DNA from: UBA6197 sp047638075
GTDB taxonomy: Bacteria > Pseudomonadota > Alphaproteobacteria > Rhodobacterales > Rhodobacteraceae
Assembly: GCF_047638075.1 (NCBI RefSeq)
Contig: NZ_JBLJBV010000029.1
Location: forward strand, 1 to 64,000
Direction of reading: 5' to 3'
Length of the DNA stretch: 64,000 nt
Shown here piece by piece: positions 26,086-34,108 of this stretch. The first letter of the stretch is position 1, and every line of letters starts with the position of its first letter. The position numbers and the translations under genes are program-made. The notes under the pieces were generated by a model. That model ran no database searches. It was not told the DNA's origin and saw nothing but the letters and a program-made list of their open reading frames with translations.

Positions 26086-27045
26086 ATGGCAATCACACTT
26101 GAGTCTCAGACCCCTGCGACCGCCCGCAAAGCTGTGGCTTTTTGCTGCGACGCCAACTATCTGCCCTACGCGCTGTTTGCGGCAGCGCAGATTACCGCGC
26201 TACACCCTGCGCGGGATTTCGACATCTGCATCTGCGATGTAGAAATGCCCGAAATACCGCGTAGCTTGGCCGGATTACATCTGCGGGCCTGCAAATTGAC
26301 GGCCGACGGGCTGCTGGACGGTTTCGGAACTGACGCCCGGCGCACGATGAGCATGTATCTGCGACTGCTACTGCCTGATGCTTTTGCAGGCGCTTATGAC
26401 CGGATACTTTATCTCGATGCGGATATTTATGTGCAGGGGGGTGATCTGTCAGCGCTGCTGGCCGTAGAAATGGGGCCAAATCCGGTGGCGGCGGTACGCG
26501 ATAACCAGCAATGGCGCACGCCGGGGCGGATGCCTGCTGAATTCAAGGCAGCGGGGCTGGGCGTTGCGCCATATTTCAATTCTGGGGTGATGCTGATTGA
26601 CTGCGCGCGTTGGCAGGCGGATGCGGTGCTAAACCACTGCATCGAATTTGGCACCGCATGCAAGGGGCGGCTTTTACGGCATGATCAGACCCTTTTGAAC
26701 TGCGTATTGCACCGCCACTGGGCCGAACTGAGCCCTGTTTGGAACTGGCAATACAGCTGGGCTGCGCGGCTATTCGAGGCAATGCAAGGCGCGCATATCG
26801 TGCATTTCATCGGACCGTTGAAGCCTTGGAATGATACGGACGGGCAATATCCGCCGCGCTTTTCCCGCGCCTTGGCCGGGTTTTTGGCTGTGCATTTCCC
26901 AACCCTTCCGCCCATCGCGGTGGGAAAGGGGCTTGCCCCTAATAGCAGCAGGTTACGTCGGATGATGGTAAAACACCTGCTGTCGGGCCGCGCGATGGCG
27001 CGCTATCTGGCGCGGTTCCCGGATCCGTTGACGGTGCAGCAATGA
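26086..27045 (+). CDS. Glycosyltransferase family 8 protein
   Basis: A 319-residue GT8 enzyme of the LPS-galactosyltransferase/glycogenin type. VAFCCDANYLPYALFAA opens the nucleotide-sugar fold, the DxD metal motif lies in RILYLDADIYVQGG around residue 109, FNSGVMLID follows at about 165-173, and the late HFIGPLKPW (HxxGxxKPW) motif closes the active site. It likely adds a hexose to a surface glycan, with donor and acceptor unknown. The ATG at 26086 follows GAGAGACCT. The stop overlaps the next gene's ATG by four bases, so the two are translated together. Confidence 0.9.
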   Translation: MAITLESQTPATARKAVAFCCDANYLPYALFAAAQITALHPARDFDICICDVEMPEIPRSLAGLHLRACKLTADGLLDGFGTDARRTMSMYLRLLLPDAFAGAYDRILYLDADIYVQGGDLSALLAVEMGPNPVAAVRDNQQWRTPGRMPAEFKAAGLGVAPYFNSGVMLIDCARWQADAVLNHCIEFGTACKGRLLRHDQTLLNCVLHRHWAELSPVWNWQYSWAARLFEAMQGAHIVHFIGPLKPWNDTDGQYPPRFSRALAGFLAVHFPTLPPIAVGKGLAPNSSRLRRMMVKHLLSGRAMARYLARFPDPLTVQQ

Positions 27046-27641
27046 AACGCGCGTGGCAACGAATGTTGTCGGGGCGGCGGTTGGACCTTCTGGACCCCGC
27101 GCCGCTGGATATCGAGGTTGAAGACATCGCACACGGCCTGGCCTTCGTGGCGCGCTGGAACGGCCAGACGCGGGGCGATTTTGCCTATTCGGTCGCAGAA
27201 CATTCCTTGTTGGTCGAAGATATTTTCAACCGTGCCAATCCCGGTATTGCGCCGCGTTGGCGGTTGGCCGCACTGCTGCATGACGCGCCGGAATATGTGA
27301 TCGGGGATATGATCTCGCCGGTAAAGGCGGCGATCGGGCCCAGTTACGGTGATCTGGATGCGCGGTTGACGGCCGCGGTGCATCTGCGCTTTGGCCTGCC
27401 TGCGGCGCTGCCCTTGCCAATCAAAAAGGCAATCAAAACCGCCGATATAGTATCCGCAAGGATGGAGGCAGAGCAGATTGCCGGGTTTTCCAGGGCCGAG
27501 GCGGACAAGCTGTTCGGCAGACTTGATCCGGCCTTGGTGCGGGGGCTGACCATCCGGCTAAGACCCCCCGCCGAGGTGCGCGCAGACTACACTGCGCGCC
27601 ACCAGTCTTTACTGGCCAGTATCCTTGCCCAACTGCCCTGA
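27042..27641 (+). CDS. HD-domain phosphohydrolase (YfbR-like)
   Basis: A 199-residue HD-superfamily protein. Metal ligands are visible in FAYSVAEHSLLVEDIF and LAALLHDAPEYVIGDM (the HD pair), with a later conserved D in KTADIVSARMEAEQI. The HD...E...GDM..P.K arrangement resembles YfbR-type 5'-deoxynucleotidases, so a nucleotide monophosphate is a likely substrate, but this is inference from motif order. It is coupled to the upstream GT8 gene by a four-base overlap. The final 33 bases overlap a short minus-strand open frame described separately. Confidence 0.88.
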   Translation: MKRAWQRMLSGRRLDLLDPAPLDIEVEDIAHGLAFVARWNGQTRGDFAYSVAEHSLLVEDIFNRANPGIAPRWRLAALLHDAPEYVIGDMISPVKAAIGPSYGDLDARLTAAVHLRFGLPAALPLPIKKAIKTADIVSARMEAEQIAGFSRAEADKLFGRLDPALVRGLTIRLRPPAEVRADYTARHQSLLASILAQLP

Positions 27642-27719
27642 ACGCTGGATGGGTTCGGCACGAGACAACGCATAGCCACCCATGGCGATCGTCATTACTT
27701 CTGCTATCATACGGATCAT
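27609..27719 (-). CDS. Possible 36-residue small protein with strong RBS
   Basis: A short minus-strand frame opposite the end of the HD gene and divergent from the LysR gene. It starts MIRMIAEVMTIAMGGYAL and ends GQLGKDTGQ. The ribosome-binding site is AGGAGG (plus 27728-27733), eight bases from the ATG, one of the best in the window. The N-terminal half is moderately hydrophobic and could be an amphipathic or single membrane helix. No family is recognised. The strong ribosome-binding site in the short gap upstream of a LysR regulator is the main reason to list it; the frame could still be chance. Confidence 0.45.
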   Translation of the reverse strand: MIRMIAEVMTIAMGGYALSRAEPIQRSGQLGKDTGQ

Positions 27720-27807
27720 ATCCTGACCCTCCTATTATGTCGTCATTGCGCTTCTTTACGCTTGATATCTGCGTGAAAGCCAGTCAGTAATTTTATTGCA
27801 ATTGATA

Positions 27808-27818
27808 GTTAGGCTAAC
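27808..27818 (+). promoter_or_regulatory. Palindromic candidate LysR operator
   Basis: GTTAG-G-CTAAC, a perfect 11-base palindrome, ends two bases before the LysR ATG, and ATTGCAAT (27795-27802) lies just upstream. LysR proteins bind such dyads near their own starts, so autoregulation is plausible. Confidence 0.4.
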
Positions 27819-27820
27819 AT

Positions 27821-28699
27821 ATGCATGATATTGACTGGCGCAGCATGCCCGCGCTGACGGCCCTTCGGTCTTTTGAGGTGACGGCGCGAATGGGTGGCTT
27901 CAGCGCCGCCGCGCGCGTGCTGAACGTGACTCACGCCGCCGTCGCCCAGCAGGTACGCGCGCTGGAGGAACGTCTGGACATTGCCCTGGTGTGGCGGGAT
28001 GGTCGCAACCTGCGTCTTACCGGCGAGGGTGAACGGCTGGCATTGGCGCTAAACGATGGATTCGGCGCCATAGAGACTGCTTTGACCACAATGATAAGGC
28101 AGAATGGCGAACGCCCCCTGACCGTCACTCTGCCGCCCGCCTTTGCCGCAGAGTGGCTGATGCCGCGTCTGTCACGGTTTTGGAAACGCCATCCGAACGT
28201 GCCGCTGTCACTTTTGCCCGATTCACGCGTGGTGGATCTTTGCCGTGAGGGGGCGACACTGGGTATCCGTTTTGGTGACGGGGGGTGGAACGACGTTGTG
28301 TCAGAATTCCTGACCGCAGCACCTCAGATTGTGGTTGGTGCGCCAAGATTGCTGGAGGGGCGCACCCAGCTAAGCCTACGCGAAATGTCTGCGCTGCCTT
28401 GGGTGCACGAAGGCACCTGGCCTGAACAGTTGCAGTTGCTGAAATCCATCGGCCTAAACCCAGATGAGTTGAAATTCACCGAGTTCCCAAATGAAGAATT
28501 GGCACTTTCTGCGGCCCGCGAAGGGATCGGCCTGCATCTGGAAAGTAAGGCATTGGTTGAGGAAGATTTGATTAATGGCTGGTTGGTTAAGGTGCATGAA
28601 TTACGGGATGACACTTTAGGTTATTATATAGTCTGGTCGCCTGGCCCCGTAACAAAACAGGCTCAGATATTCATAGATTGGCTCAAGTCTGAAGTCTGA
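27821..28699 (+). CDS. LysR-family transcriptional regulator (GcvA-like; positional HvrB candidate)
   Basis: A 292-residue LysR regulator: an N-terminal winged helix-turn-helix (MPALTALRSFEVTARMGGFS, then AARVLNVTHAAVAQQVRALE) and a C-terminal LysR-substrate domain from about residue 92. The sequence resembles the GcvA/AmpR subgroup. In Rhodobacter capsulatus a LysR gene, hvrB, lies between hvrA and ahcY and controls ahcY and itself. This gene occupies that side of hvrA, so it may be the HvrB equivalent, but position is the only evidence. It converges on hvrA. A dyad directly precedes its ATG. Confidence 0.88.
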   Translation: MHDIDWRSMPALTALRSFEVTARMGGFSAAARVLNVTHAAVAQQVRALEERLDIALVWRDGRNLRLTGEGERLALALNDGFGAIETALTTMIRQNGERPLTVTLPPAFAAEWLMPRLSRFWKRHPNVPLSLLPDSRVVDLCREGATLGIRFGDGGWNDVVSEFLTAAPQIVVGAPRLLEGRTQLSLREMSALPWVHEGTWPEQLQLLKSIGLNPDELKFTEFPNEELALSAAREGIGLHLESKALVEEDLINGWLVKVHELRDDTLGYYIVWSPGPVTKQAQIFIDWLKSEV

Positions 28700-28730
28700 G
28701 GCGGGCCAACATGACAGTATGTTACCCGCC
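28700..28730. terminator. Hairpin between LysR gene and hvrA
   Basis: GGCGGG / CCCGCC with inner AACAT / ATGTT pairs around a six-base loop lies between convergent stops. No T run is present on either side, so it may be a weak shared terminator. Confidence 0.45.
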
Positions 28731-28743
28731 CGGCAGACAAAAA

Positions 28744-29058
28744 TCAGATTTCCAGGTCTTTCAAGGATTTTCCAGACGCCAATGCTGCCGTGACCCAGCG
28801 TGGTTTGCGGCCGCGACCTGTCCATGTAACAGCGGCATCCGCCGGATTGGCATATTTCGGCGCCGCTGGTTTGCGTTTCTTGGCGCTGGACTCACCTGTA
28901 AAGTCCGCGAGGGCATACCCCATCTTGCGCGCGGTTTCCTCTAACTCGGCCAGTGCTTCTTTCTTTTTTCGGTCTTCAAACGTAGCGATAGCACGTTCGA
29001 CCCGGTTCCGAAGGGCCTTGAGCTCTGCCAGAGGAAGTGCGTCGAGATTGATGTCCAT
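28744..29058 (-). CDS. hvrA: H-NS-like regulator HvrA
   Basis: A 104-residue H-NS-family protein. An N-terminal coiled-coil oligomerisation region (LAELKALRNRVERAIATFEDRKK) is followed by a basic linker. The C-terminal DNA-binding signature PKYANPADAAVTWTGRGRKP follows, matching the TWTGRGRxPxW core of the family. In Rhodobacter, HvrA (Spb in R. sphaeroides) modulates photosynthesis and nitrogen-fixation genes and lies downstream of regA, exactly as here. The gene is on the regA strand, 89 bases downstream. No good Shine-Dalgarno is seen, so translation may depend on the regA transcript or a weak site. Confidence 0.92.
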   Translation of the reverse strand: MDINLDALPLAELKALRNRVERAIATFEDRKKKEALAELEETARKMGYALADFTGESSAKKRKPAAPKYANPADAAVTWTGRGRKPRWVTAALASGKSLKDLEI

Positions 29059-29147
29059 GTTTTATTCCAGCACTGTAAAAGATGCCGCTGTATCTAATGG
29101 CGAATGGAATAAATCAAGAAATAAACTCACACAATTAGTAAAGAACT

Positions 29148-29702
29148 CTACTTGGGGCTGCGTTTGGCCAAAATCCGCTGGAGAGTGCGACGGTGCATGT
29201 TCAGGCGCCTTGCCGTTTCCGATACATTGCGCTCGCATAATTCGTAAACACGCTGGATATGTTCCCATCTGACACGATCTGCGCTCATCGGGTTTTCGGG
29301 GGGCGGAGGCATGGTTTCCCCACGCGCGAGCAATGCATTTGTAATGTCATTGGCATCGGCAGGTTTGGACAGATAATCGGTTGCGCCGATTTTAACTGCC
29401 GCCACAGCGGTCGCAATTGCGCCGTACCCGGTCAAAACAACGATGCGCGCATCGGGGCGGCGTTCGCGCAATGCCTCGACAACATCAAGGCCGTTCCCAT
29501 CCTCAAGCCTCAGATCTATAACTGCATAAGCGGGCGGTCGCGCCTGCGCGATCGCTTTGCCGGCGGCAACGGTTTCAGCGGTTTCGGGTTGAAAACCACG
29601 CTTTTCCATCGCCCTCGCCAGGCGCGTTAAAAATGGCACATCATCATCAACCAGAAGCAAGGTGCGATCACTACCCAACTCCGCAAAATCATCCTCGGCC
29701 AT
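29148..29702 (-). CDS. regA: Redox response regulator RegA (PrrA/ActR family)
   Basis: A 184-residue response regulator. The receiver has the acidic pair in LLLVDDDVPF, the phospho-acceptor D63 in VIDLRLEDGNG, the Thr in VVLTGYGA, and the Lys in YLSKPADA. A short proline-rich linker (PPPPENP) joins a Fis-type helix-turn-helix NVSETARRLNMHRRTLQRIL at the C-terminus, which is almost invariant in the RegA family. RegB-phosphorylated RegA globally controls photosynthesis, respiration, CO2 and N2 fixation genes according to redox state. A TTG four codons upstream is possible, but ATG 29702 matches family N-termini. It lies downstream of senC on the same strand. Confidence 0.97.
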   Translation of the reverse strand: MAEDDFAELGSDRTLLLVDDDVPFLTRLARAMEKRGFQPETAETVAAGKAIAQARPPAYAVIDLRLEDGNGLDVVEALRERRPDARIVVLTGYGAIATAVAAVKIGATDYLSKPADANDITNALLARGETMPPPPENPMSADRVRWEHIQRVYELCERNVSETARRLNMHRRTLQRILAKRSPK

Positions 29703-29794
29703 CTGTGCCCCCAACTAGTTACTTCAGACAAGTTCTAGGGGGTCACGCGACGATGGTCAATTTCTTGCTTGGTATAAATGCAGGCGCCCTCGCC

Positions 29795-30427
29795 TCAGCC
29801 ATTCTCGGCGTCGATGAAGCAGGACACGCGGTCCGCCATTTCCTGCGGGGTCGTGTCACGGTTAAAAAACTCGGCAAAGCCGGACTTTGGAAACACCAGG
29901 TAGGTCTGGGTTGAGTGATCGACCAGATAATAGGGATCGCTTGGATCCTTTATATTGAAATATGTGCGGTAGGCCTGACTGGCGGCCTTTACCTGCTCTG
30001 GTGTGCCGGTCAGACCGATCATTCGTGGATGCATCACACTGGTGAAATCGGCCAGCACCTCTGGCGTATCGCGCGCCGGATCGACCGAGATGAAGATCGG
30101 CGTTACGAAATAACCCTTATCCTCCAATAGCATAACCGCTTCGGCATTGCGCGCGTTATCAAGCGGGCAAACATCCGGGCAGTAGGTATAGCCAAAATAG
30201 ATCAGGGCCGGCGTCGTAATCACATCTTTATCGGTGACGGTGGCGCCCGTTTCGTCAATCAGCGTGAATGGGCCGCCAATGCTGCCGCCACCGCCCGCGA
30301 CCACGCCACGGCGGCATTGGGCAAAACGGTCTTCCTCGCCCGGGCGCGTAACGAAATAGGCGACCGCCAACCCAGCCGCAATGACAACAGCGGCGGCGAT
30401 AGCGGTGGTGCGGGCGGAAATGGGCAT
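29795..30427 (-). CDS. senC: SCO1/SenC (PrrC) copper chaperone
   Basis: A 210-residue membrane-anchored thioredoxin-fold protein. An N-terminal transmembrane helix (about residues 8-26) is followed by the SCO domain with the copper-binding CPDVC (C83 and C87) and the distal His in YYLVDHSTQTYL. SCO/SenC proteins insert copper into the CuA or CuB sites of cytochrome oxidase and, in Rhodobacter, feed the redox signal of the Reg system. GAGGT upstream favours the ATG at 30427 over a TTG one codon earlier. It faces regB and leads the senC-regA-hvrA unit. Confidence 0.95.
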   Translation of the reverse strand: MPISARTTAIAAAVVIAAGLAVAYFVTRPGEEDRFAQCRRGVVAGGGGSIGGPFTLIDETGATVTDKDVITTPALIYFGYTYCPDVCPLDNARNAEAVMLLEDKGYFVTPIFISVDPARDTPEVLADFTSVMHPRMIGLTGTPEQVKAASQAYRTYFNIKDPSDPYYLVDHSTQTYLVFPKSGFAEFFNRDTTPQEMADRVSCFIDAENG

Positions 30428-30523
30428 CAATAACCTCAGAATCTGGTAGCAGGACGCTCATTGATTGCGCATTGCGGGCCGACTATCAATGCAAACCGCT
30501 GCGATGTGACAACAGGACCCATC

Positions 30524-31921
30524 ATGCCGAACGCTGTCAGCCTACCGGAACACACGCATCTGCACGAAACGCACAGCGATTGGGTGCGCCTGCGAACACT
30601 GATCCTGCTGCGGTGGACGGCCATTTTCGGGCAACTGGCGGCGCTGTTGGCCGCATCACTGATCTACAGTATAGCGCTGGACATGCCGTTGTGCCTGGCG
30701 ACGGTCGGGGCCGCGGCGGCTGCAAACCTGGTCGCGATCTTTCTTTTCCCAGAAAGCAAACGTCTTTCCGCAGGTGAAACGCTTGCGATGTTGCTCTTTG
30801 ATACGGCACAATTGGCCCTGCTGCTGGCGCTGACAGGAGGGTTGAATAACCCGTTCGCGTTGCTGATACTTGCACCGGCCACCATTGCGGCGACGGCGCT
30901 TCAGACCCGCTCCACCGTGTTTGTGGGCTCAGCGACAATCGTGATGATTACCATGGTCGCCTTTTACAGCGCGCCCCTAGTGATGCACGATGGAACAGTC
31001 ATTGCCGTGCCGCCGATGTTTGGCTTTGGTTACTGGCTGGCAATTGTTATCGGGGTTATATTTCTGGGGGCCTATGCGCGCCGGGTAGCGTTTGAGATCC
31101 ACTCGATGGGTGATGCGCTTTTTGCGACCCAAAGCGCACTGGCGCGCGAACAGAAGCTGACAGATCTGGGTGGGGTGGTGGCTGCAGCAGCGCACGAACT
31201 TGGGACACCTCTTGCCACGATAAAACTGGTCAGCGCGGAGCTGGCAGACGAGCTTGGGGACCATCCTGATCTACGCGAGGATGCGTTGTTGATCCGCAGT
31301 CAGGCTGACCGTTGCCGGGACATTCTACATAGCATGGGACGGGCCGGAAAAGATGATACGCACCTGCGCGCCGCACCGTTGTTAGCCGTCCTGCGCGAAG
31401 CTGCCGAACCGCACCAGGACCGCGGCAAGACACTCCTTTTTGACACGTCGCCAGGGCCGGGCGGCAGTGAGCGTCAGCCGATCATCTACCGCTTCCCCGA
31501 ACTTATCCACGCATTGCGAAACCTGATGCAGAACGCCGTTGATTTTGCGCATTCGACTGTCTGGATAGATGCGCAATGGACCGCGACTGAGATTATCGTC
31601 CGCATCTGCGATGACGGGCGCGGCTATGCCCCGGGCGTTTTAGGCCGTATCGGAGACCCGTTTCTCAGTGCGCGCAGGGGCGAGTCGGATCGCCGCCAGC
31701 GCCCCGAATATGAGGGCATGGGCCTTGGCCTGTTCATTGCGAAAACGCTGTTGGAACGCACCGGCGCACGGTTGAAATTCGCAAACGGAACCGATCCTTT
31801 TTTGCGTGACGACGAACATCCGGCACGGTCTGGCGCAATTGTTGAGGTGGTCTGGCCCGTTGAAAGGATTGTTGCCGATGATCTTGGTACATTGGGAGAA
31901 AACCTTCAGTTTACGCCCTGA
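30524..31921 (+). CDS. regB: Redox sensor histidine kinase RegB (PrrB family)
   Basis: A 465-residue sensor kinase with about six N-terminal transmembrane helices. The quinone-binding GGLNNPF lies in the periplasmic-facing loop (about 105-111). The H-box AAHELGTPLATIKL has the phospho-accepting H224, and redox-active C264 lies in ADRCRDILHSMGRAGKDD, equivalent to C265 of R. capsulatus RegB. The ATPase domain has N (NLMQNAVDFA), D (ICDDGRGY) and G (GMGLGLFIAKTLLERTGA) boxes. RegB phosphorylates RegA under reducing conditions. It is transcribed divergently from senC over 96 bases. AGGA supports the ATG at 30524. All the classic sensing residues are present. Confidence 0.97.
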   Translation: MPNAVSLPEHTHLHETHSDWVRLRTLILLRWTAIFGQLAALLAASLIYSIALDMPLCLATVGAAAAANLVAIFLFPESKRLSAGETLAMLLFDTAQLALLLALTGGLNNPFALLILAPATIAATALQTRSTVFVGSATIVMITMVAFYSAPLVMHDGTVIAVPPMFGFGYWLAIVIGVIFLGAYARRVAFEIHSMGDALFATQSALAREQKLTDLGGVVAAAAHELGTPLATIKLVSAELADELGDHPDLREDALLIRSQADRCRDILHSMGRAGKDDTHLRAAPLLAVLREAAEPHQDRGKTLLFDTSPGPGGSERQPIIYRFPELIHALRNLMQNAVDFAHSTVWIDAQWTATEIIVRICDDGRGYAPGVLGRIGDPFLSARRGESDRRQRPEYEGMGLGLFIAKTLLERTGARLKFANGTDPFLRDDEHPARSGAIVEVVWPVERIVADDLGTLGENLQFTP

Positions 31922-31927
31922 GCACAT

Positions 31928-31942
31928 TTAACGGCACATTAA
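31928..31942 (+). promoter_or_regulatory. CtrA-type box upstream of the PAS-domain gene
   Basis: TTAA-CGGCACA-TTAA followed by CC: a perfect TTAA-N7-TTAA(C) match, 47 bases upstream of the PAS-domain gene and just past the regB stop. Confidence 0.6.
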
Positions 31943-31989
31943 CCATTGTTGCGGATGCTGGTCCACAGGCGATCAGAAAGGTCGAAGCG

Positions 31990-33567
31990 ATGGAACAGTG
32001 GATGCTGGCACTTGTAATTGTGGCAACCTCGGTCGGATCGGCGTTAATCGCGCTGATGATTATTTCTGTTCAGCTTGGTCAGCGGCGCAAGGCTGCGGCG
32101 CTCGCGGTGCAGCCCGCATTGGAACAATCAGTCTTTCTATTTGACGATCAGGATCTGGTTGATGCAACCGCCCCGGCGCGCGCACTTTTGAACGCCTCTC
32201 CAATGGGCGGTAGTGATTGGGCCAGGCTATCAGCGTTTCTCGCCACGCGATTCGATGATTTTGCGTCAATTCTGGGCAGTTTATCGTCGCGTGGCACAAT
32301 CGAAATGGTCGCCCGCTCACCCGATGGCACGGCCCCGCTGCGGCTTTTCGCAGAAGATGTCAACGGCATGGCGCGCATAGCGCTTACCGACCCCGAGGTT
32401 GAGGGGCACGGGGTCGTGGTCGACGGGCTGTCACACCGCGCGCTGGAAGACGAACTGGAACATCTGCGCGTGACAATGGATCGCGCTCCGGTTTTATGTT
32501 GGCGCGAGAACGCCACGGGTAGCGTGATTTGGGCAAATCGCGCCTATATCTTGCGGTCAGATGCGCTTGCAAATGCCGATGATGCGCTGACTTGGCCGCT
32601 TCCACATCTTTTTGGGGCAGAGGCTGCGACACCTGAAAGCGGCCCACGCCGCATGAAAATAAATGCGCCAGACGGTAAAGTCTTTTGGTTCGAATGGCAG
32701 AGCTACCGTCTTGAAAGTGGAACATTGAACTTTGCTGTTTCCATAGATGGAACGGTGCGCGCAGAACGCGCCCTTCGTGATTTCGTCCAGACATTGACGA
32801 AAACCTTTGCCGATCTTCCCATTGGGCTGGCCATTTTTGATCGGCAGCGGCAGTTGCAATTATTCAACCCCGCACTGATTGAATTGACGCAGCTTGGGGC
32901 TGAATTCCTATCTTGCCGCCCAACACTTTATGCTTTCCTTGATCGCCTTCGCGAAGGCAGGATGATGCCCGAGATGAAGGATTACCGAAGCTGGCGTCAG
33001 CAGATGACAGCCTTGGAGCAGGCGGCCGCAGCGGGCCACCATTCAGAGACCTGGTCACTACCTTCGGGTCAGACCTATCGGGTCACAGGCCGCCCACATC
33101 CCGATGGCGCCGTGGCGTTCCTCTTTGAGGATATATCATCCGAAGTGTCTTTAACGCGGCGATTTCGTGCTGAATTGGAACTGGGTCACGAGGTGCTTGA
33201 TGCGCTACAAGAGGCAGTCGCGGTATTCCAGCCATCGGGCGAACTGGTTACATCGAATGCGGCCTATGCACAGATGTGGGGTGTCGATCCGCGCACAACC
33301 CTGGGGCAGGTGACGGCGCTCGATTCGATTCGTATATGGCAAGATAAATGCCAGCCCAGTCCGATCTGGGCCACGGCACGCGATTTTACCACACAGATTG
33401 GCAATCGCACTGCCTGGGCAGGTGAAGCCACACTTGCCAACGGCCAACGCATTATCTGCCGTTTCGTCCCCTTGACAGGGGGCACAACGCTCGCCGGTTT
33501 TACCCCGCTGATGCAATCAGCACTGCAAAACCCAACGATACGCACTGCGGAACCTGTCGGTGCCTAG
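31990..33567 (+). CDS. Membrane-anchored PAS-domain protein (possible DivL)
   Basis: A 525-residue protein with one N-terminal transmembrane helix (about residues 5-27) and at least two or three PAS modules, around 155-260, 285-390 and 400-510. FADLPIGLAIFDRQRQLQLFNPALIEL and DALQEAVAVFQPSGELVTSNAAYAQMW are typical PAS openings. No HisKA or ATPase domain follows, so it is not a kinase by itself. In Rhodobacter and relatives, a PAS-only DivL-type protein tunes the CtrA phosphorelay, and a CtrA box lies upstream here. The DivL assignment is inference. The gene follows regB, 68 bases away. Confidence 0.85.
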   Translation: MEQWMLALVIVATSVGSALIALMIISVQLGQRRKAAALAVQPALEQSVFLFDDQDLVDATAPARALLNASPMGGSDWARLSAFLATRFDDFASILGSLSSRGTIEMVARSPDGTAPLRLFAEDVNGMARIALTDPEVEGHGVVVDGLSHRALEDELEHLRVTMDRAPVLCWRENATGSVIWANRAYILRSDALANADDALTWPLPHLFGAEAATPESGPRRMKINAPDGKVFWFEWQSYRLESGTLNFAVSIDGTVRAERALRDFVQTLTKTFADLPIGLAIFDRQRQLQLFNPALIELTQLGAEFLSCRPTLYAFLDRLREGRMMPEMKDYRSWRQQMTALEQAAAAGHHSETWSLPSGQTYRVTGRPHPDGAVAFLFEDISSEVSLTRRFRAELELGHEVLDALQEAVAVFQPSGELVTSNAAYAQMWGVDPRTTLGQVTALDSIRIWQDKCQPSPIWATARDFTTQIGNRTAWAGEATLANGQRIICRFVPLTGGTTLAGFTPLMQSALQNPTIRTAEPVGA

Positions 33568-33846
33568 ATCTTTGAGCCCCTGTTTTGATGGCGCCGTTCC
33601 TTTTGTTCATCGAAAAGCATGACGGAATAAGTTCAACGCCACGGTCATGCCCCCTGTCAGATCAGCAACAACGTGCCAGCGCCTCAATTTCCAACGGACA
33701 GCACCCTGCCATTGCTGATTTCATGGCAAGGGTGACGTTGCTTTTGACCGGCGACGATTGCCATGATCAATCCGGGTCGAAGGCCGATTTCCTCAGCAAC
33801 CTCTTGAATGCTCTTTGGGGGTTCGGGATGAAAAACCCTCGGCGGG
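33568..33846. other. Intergenic region after the PAS-domain gene
   Basis: No recognised gene. A minus-strand frame here reads somewhat protein-like (EPPKSIQEVAEEIGLRPG) but lacks a start with a ribosome-binding site and runs into the DUF1674 coding region in another frame. It may be a decayed gene end. Confidence 0.35.
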
Positions 33847-34029
33847 TCAGAAATCGACCGCCATCCCCTTCTTCTCCCAATCGCCAAAGCGCACCGGGTC
33901 CAGTCCATCGCGCCCGCCCAGTTCAGTCGGCGATGCCGTTGTGCCTGCAGCTTTGCGCCGCTCTTCGGCTTCTGACAACGCGCGCAGCGCGGCTGGGGCC
34001 AAGTCAGGTTTTTTGGTGAGGTCGGTCAT
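33847..34029 (-). CDS. DUF1674 protein (succinate dehydrogenase assembly factor 4-like)
   Basis: A 60-residue protein ending in the conserved DUF1674 tail RFGDWEKKGMAVDF, preceded by LGGRDGLDP. The family includes mitochondrial SDHAF4/Sdh8, which binds FAD-loaded SdhA and helps assemble succinate dehydrogenase. The bacterial role is inferred from that. AAGGA eight bases upstream of the ATG supports translation. It is monocistronic and divergent from rsmB. No sdh genes are nearby. Confidence 0.9.
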   Translation of the reverse strand: MTDLTKKPDLAPAALRALSEAEERRKAAGTTASPTELGGRDGLDPVRFGDWEKKGMAVDF

Positions 34030-34108
34030 CTTGCACGTTCCTTGTGAAGGGTCCGGTCATGATATAGTGGGCAGCGGTACTCGTAACAAGCCAAAGGGTC
34101 ACGGTCAT

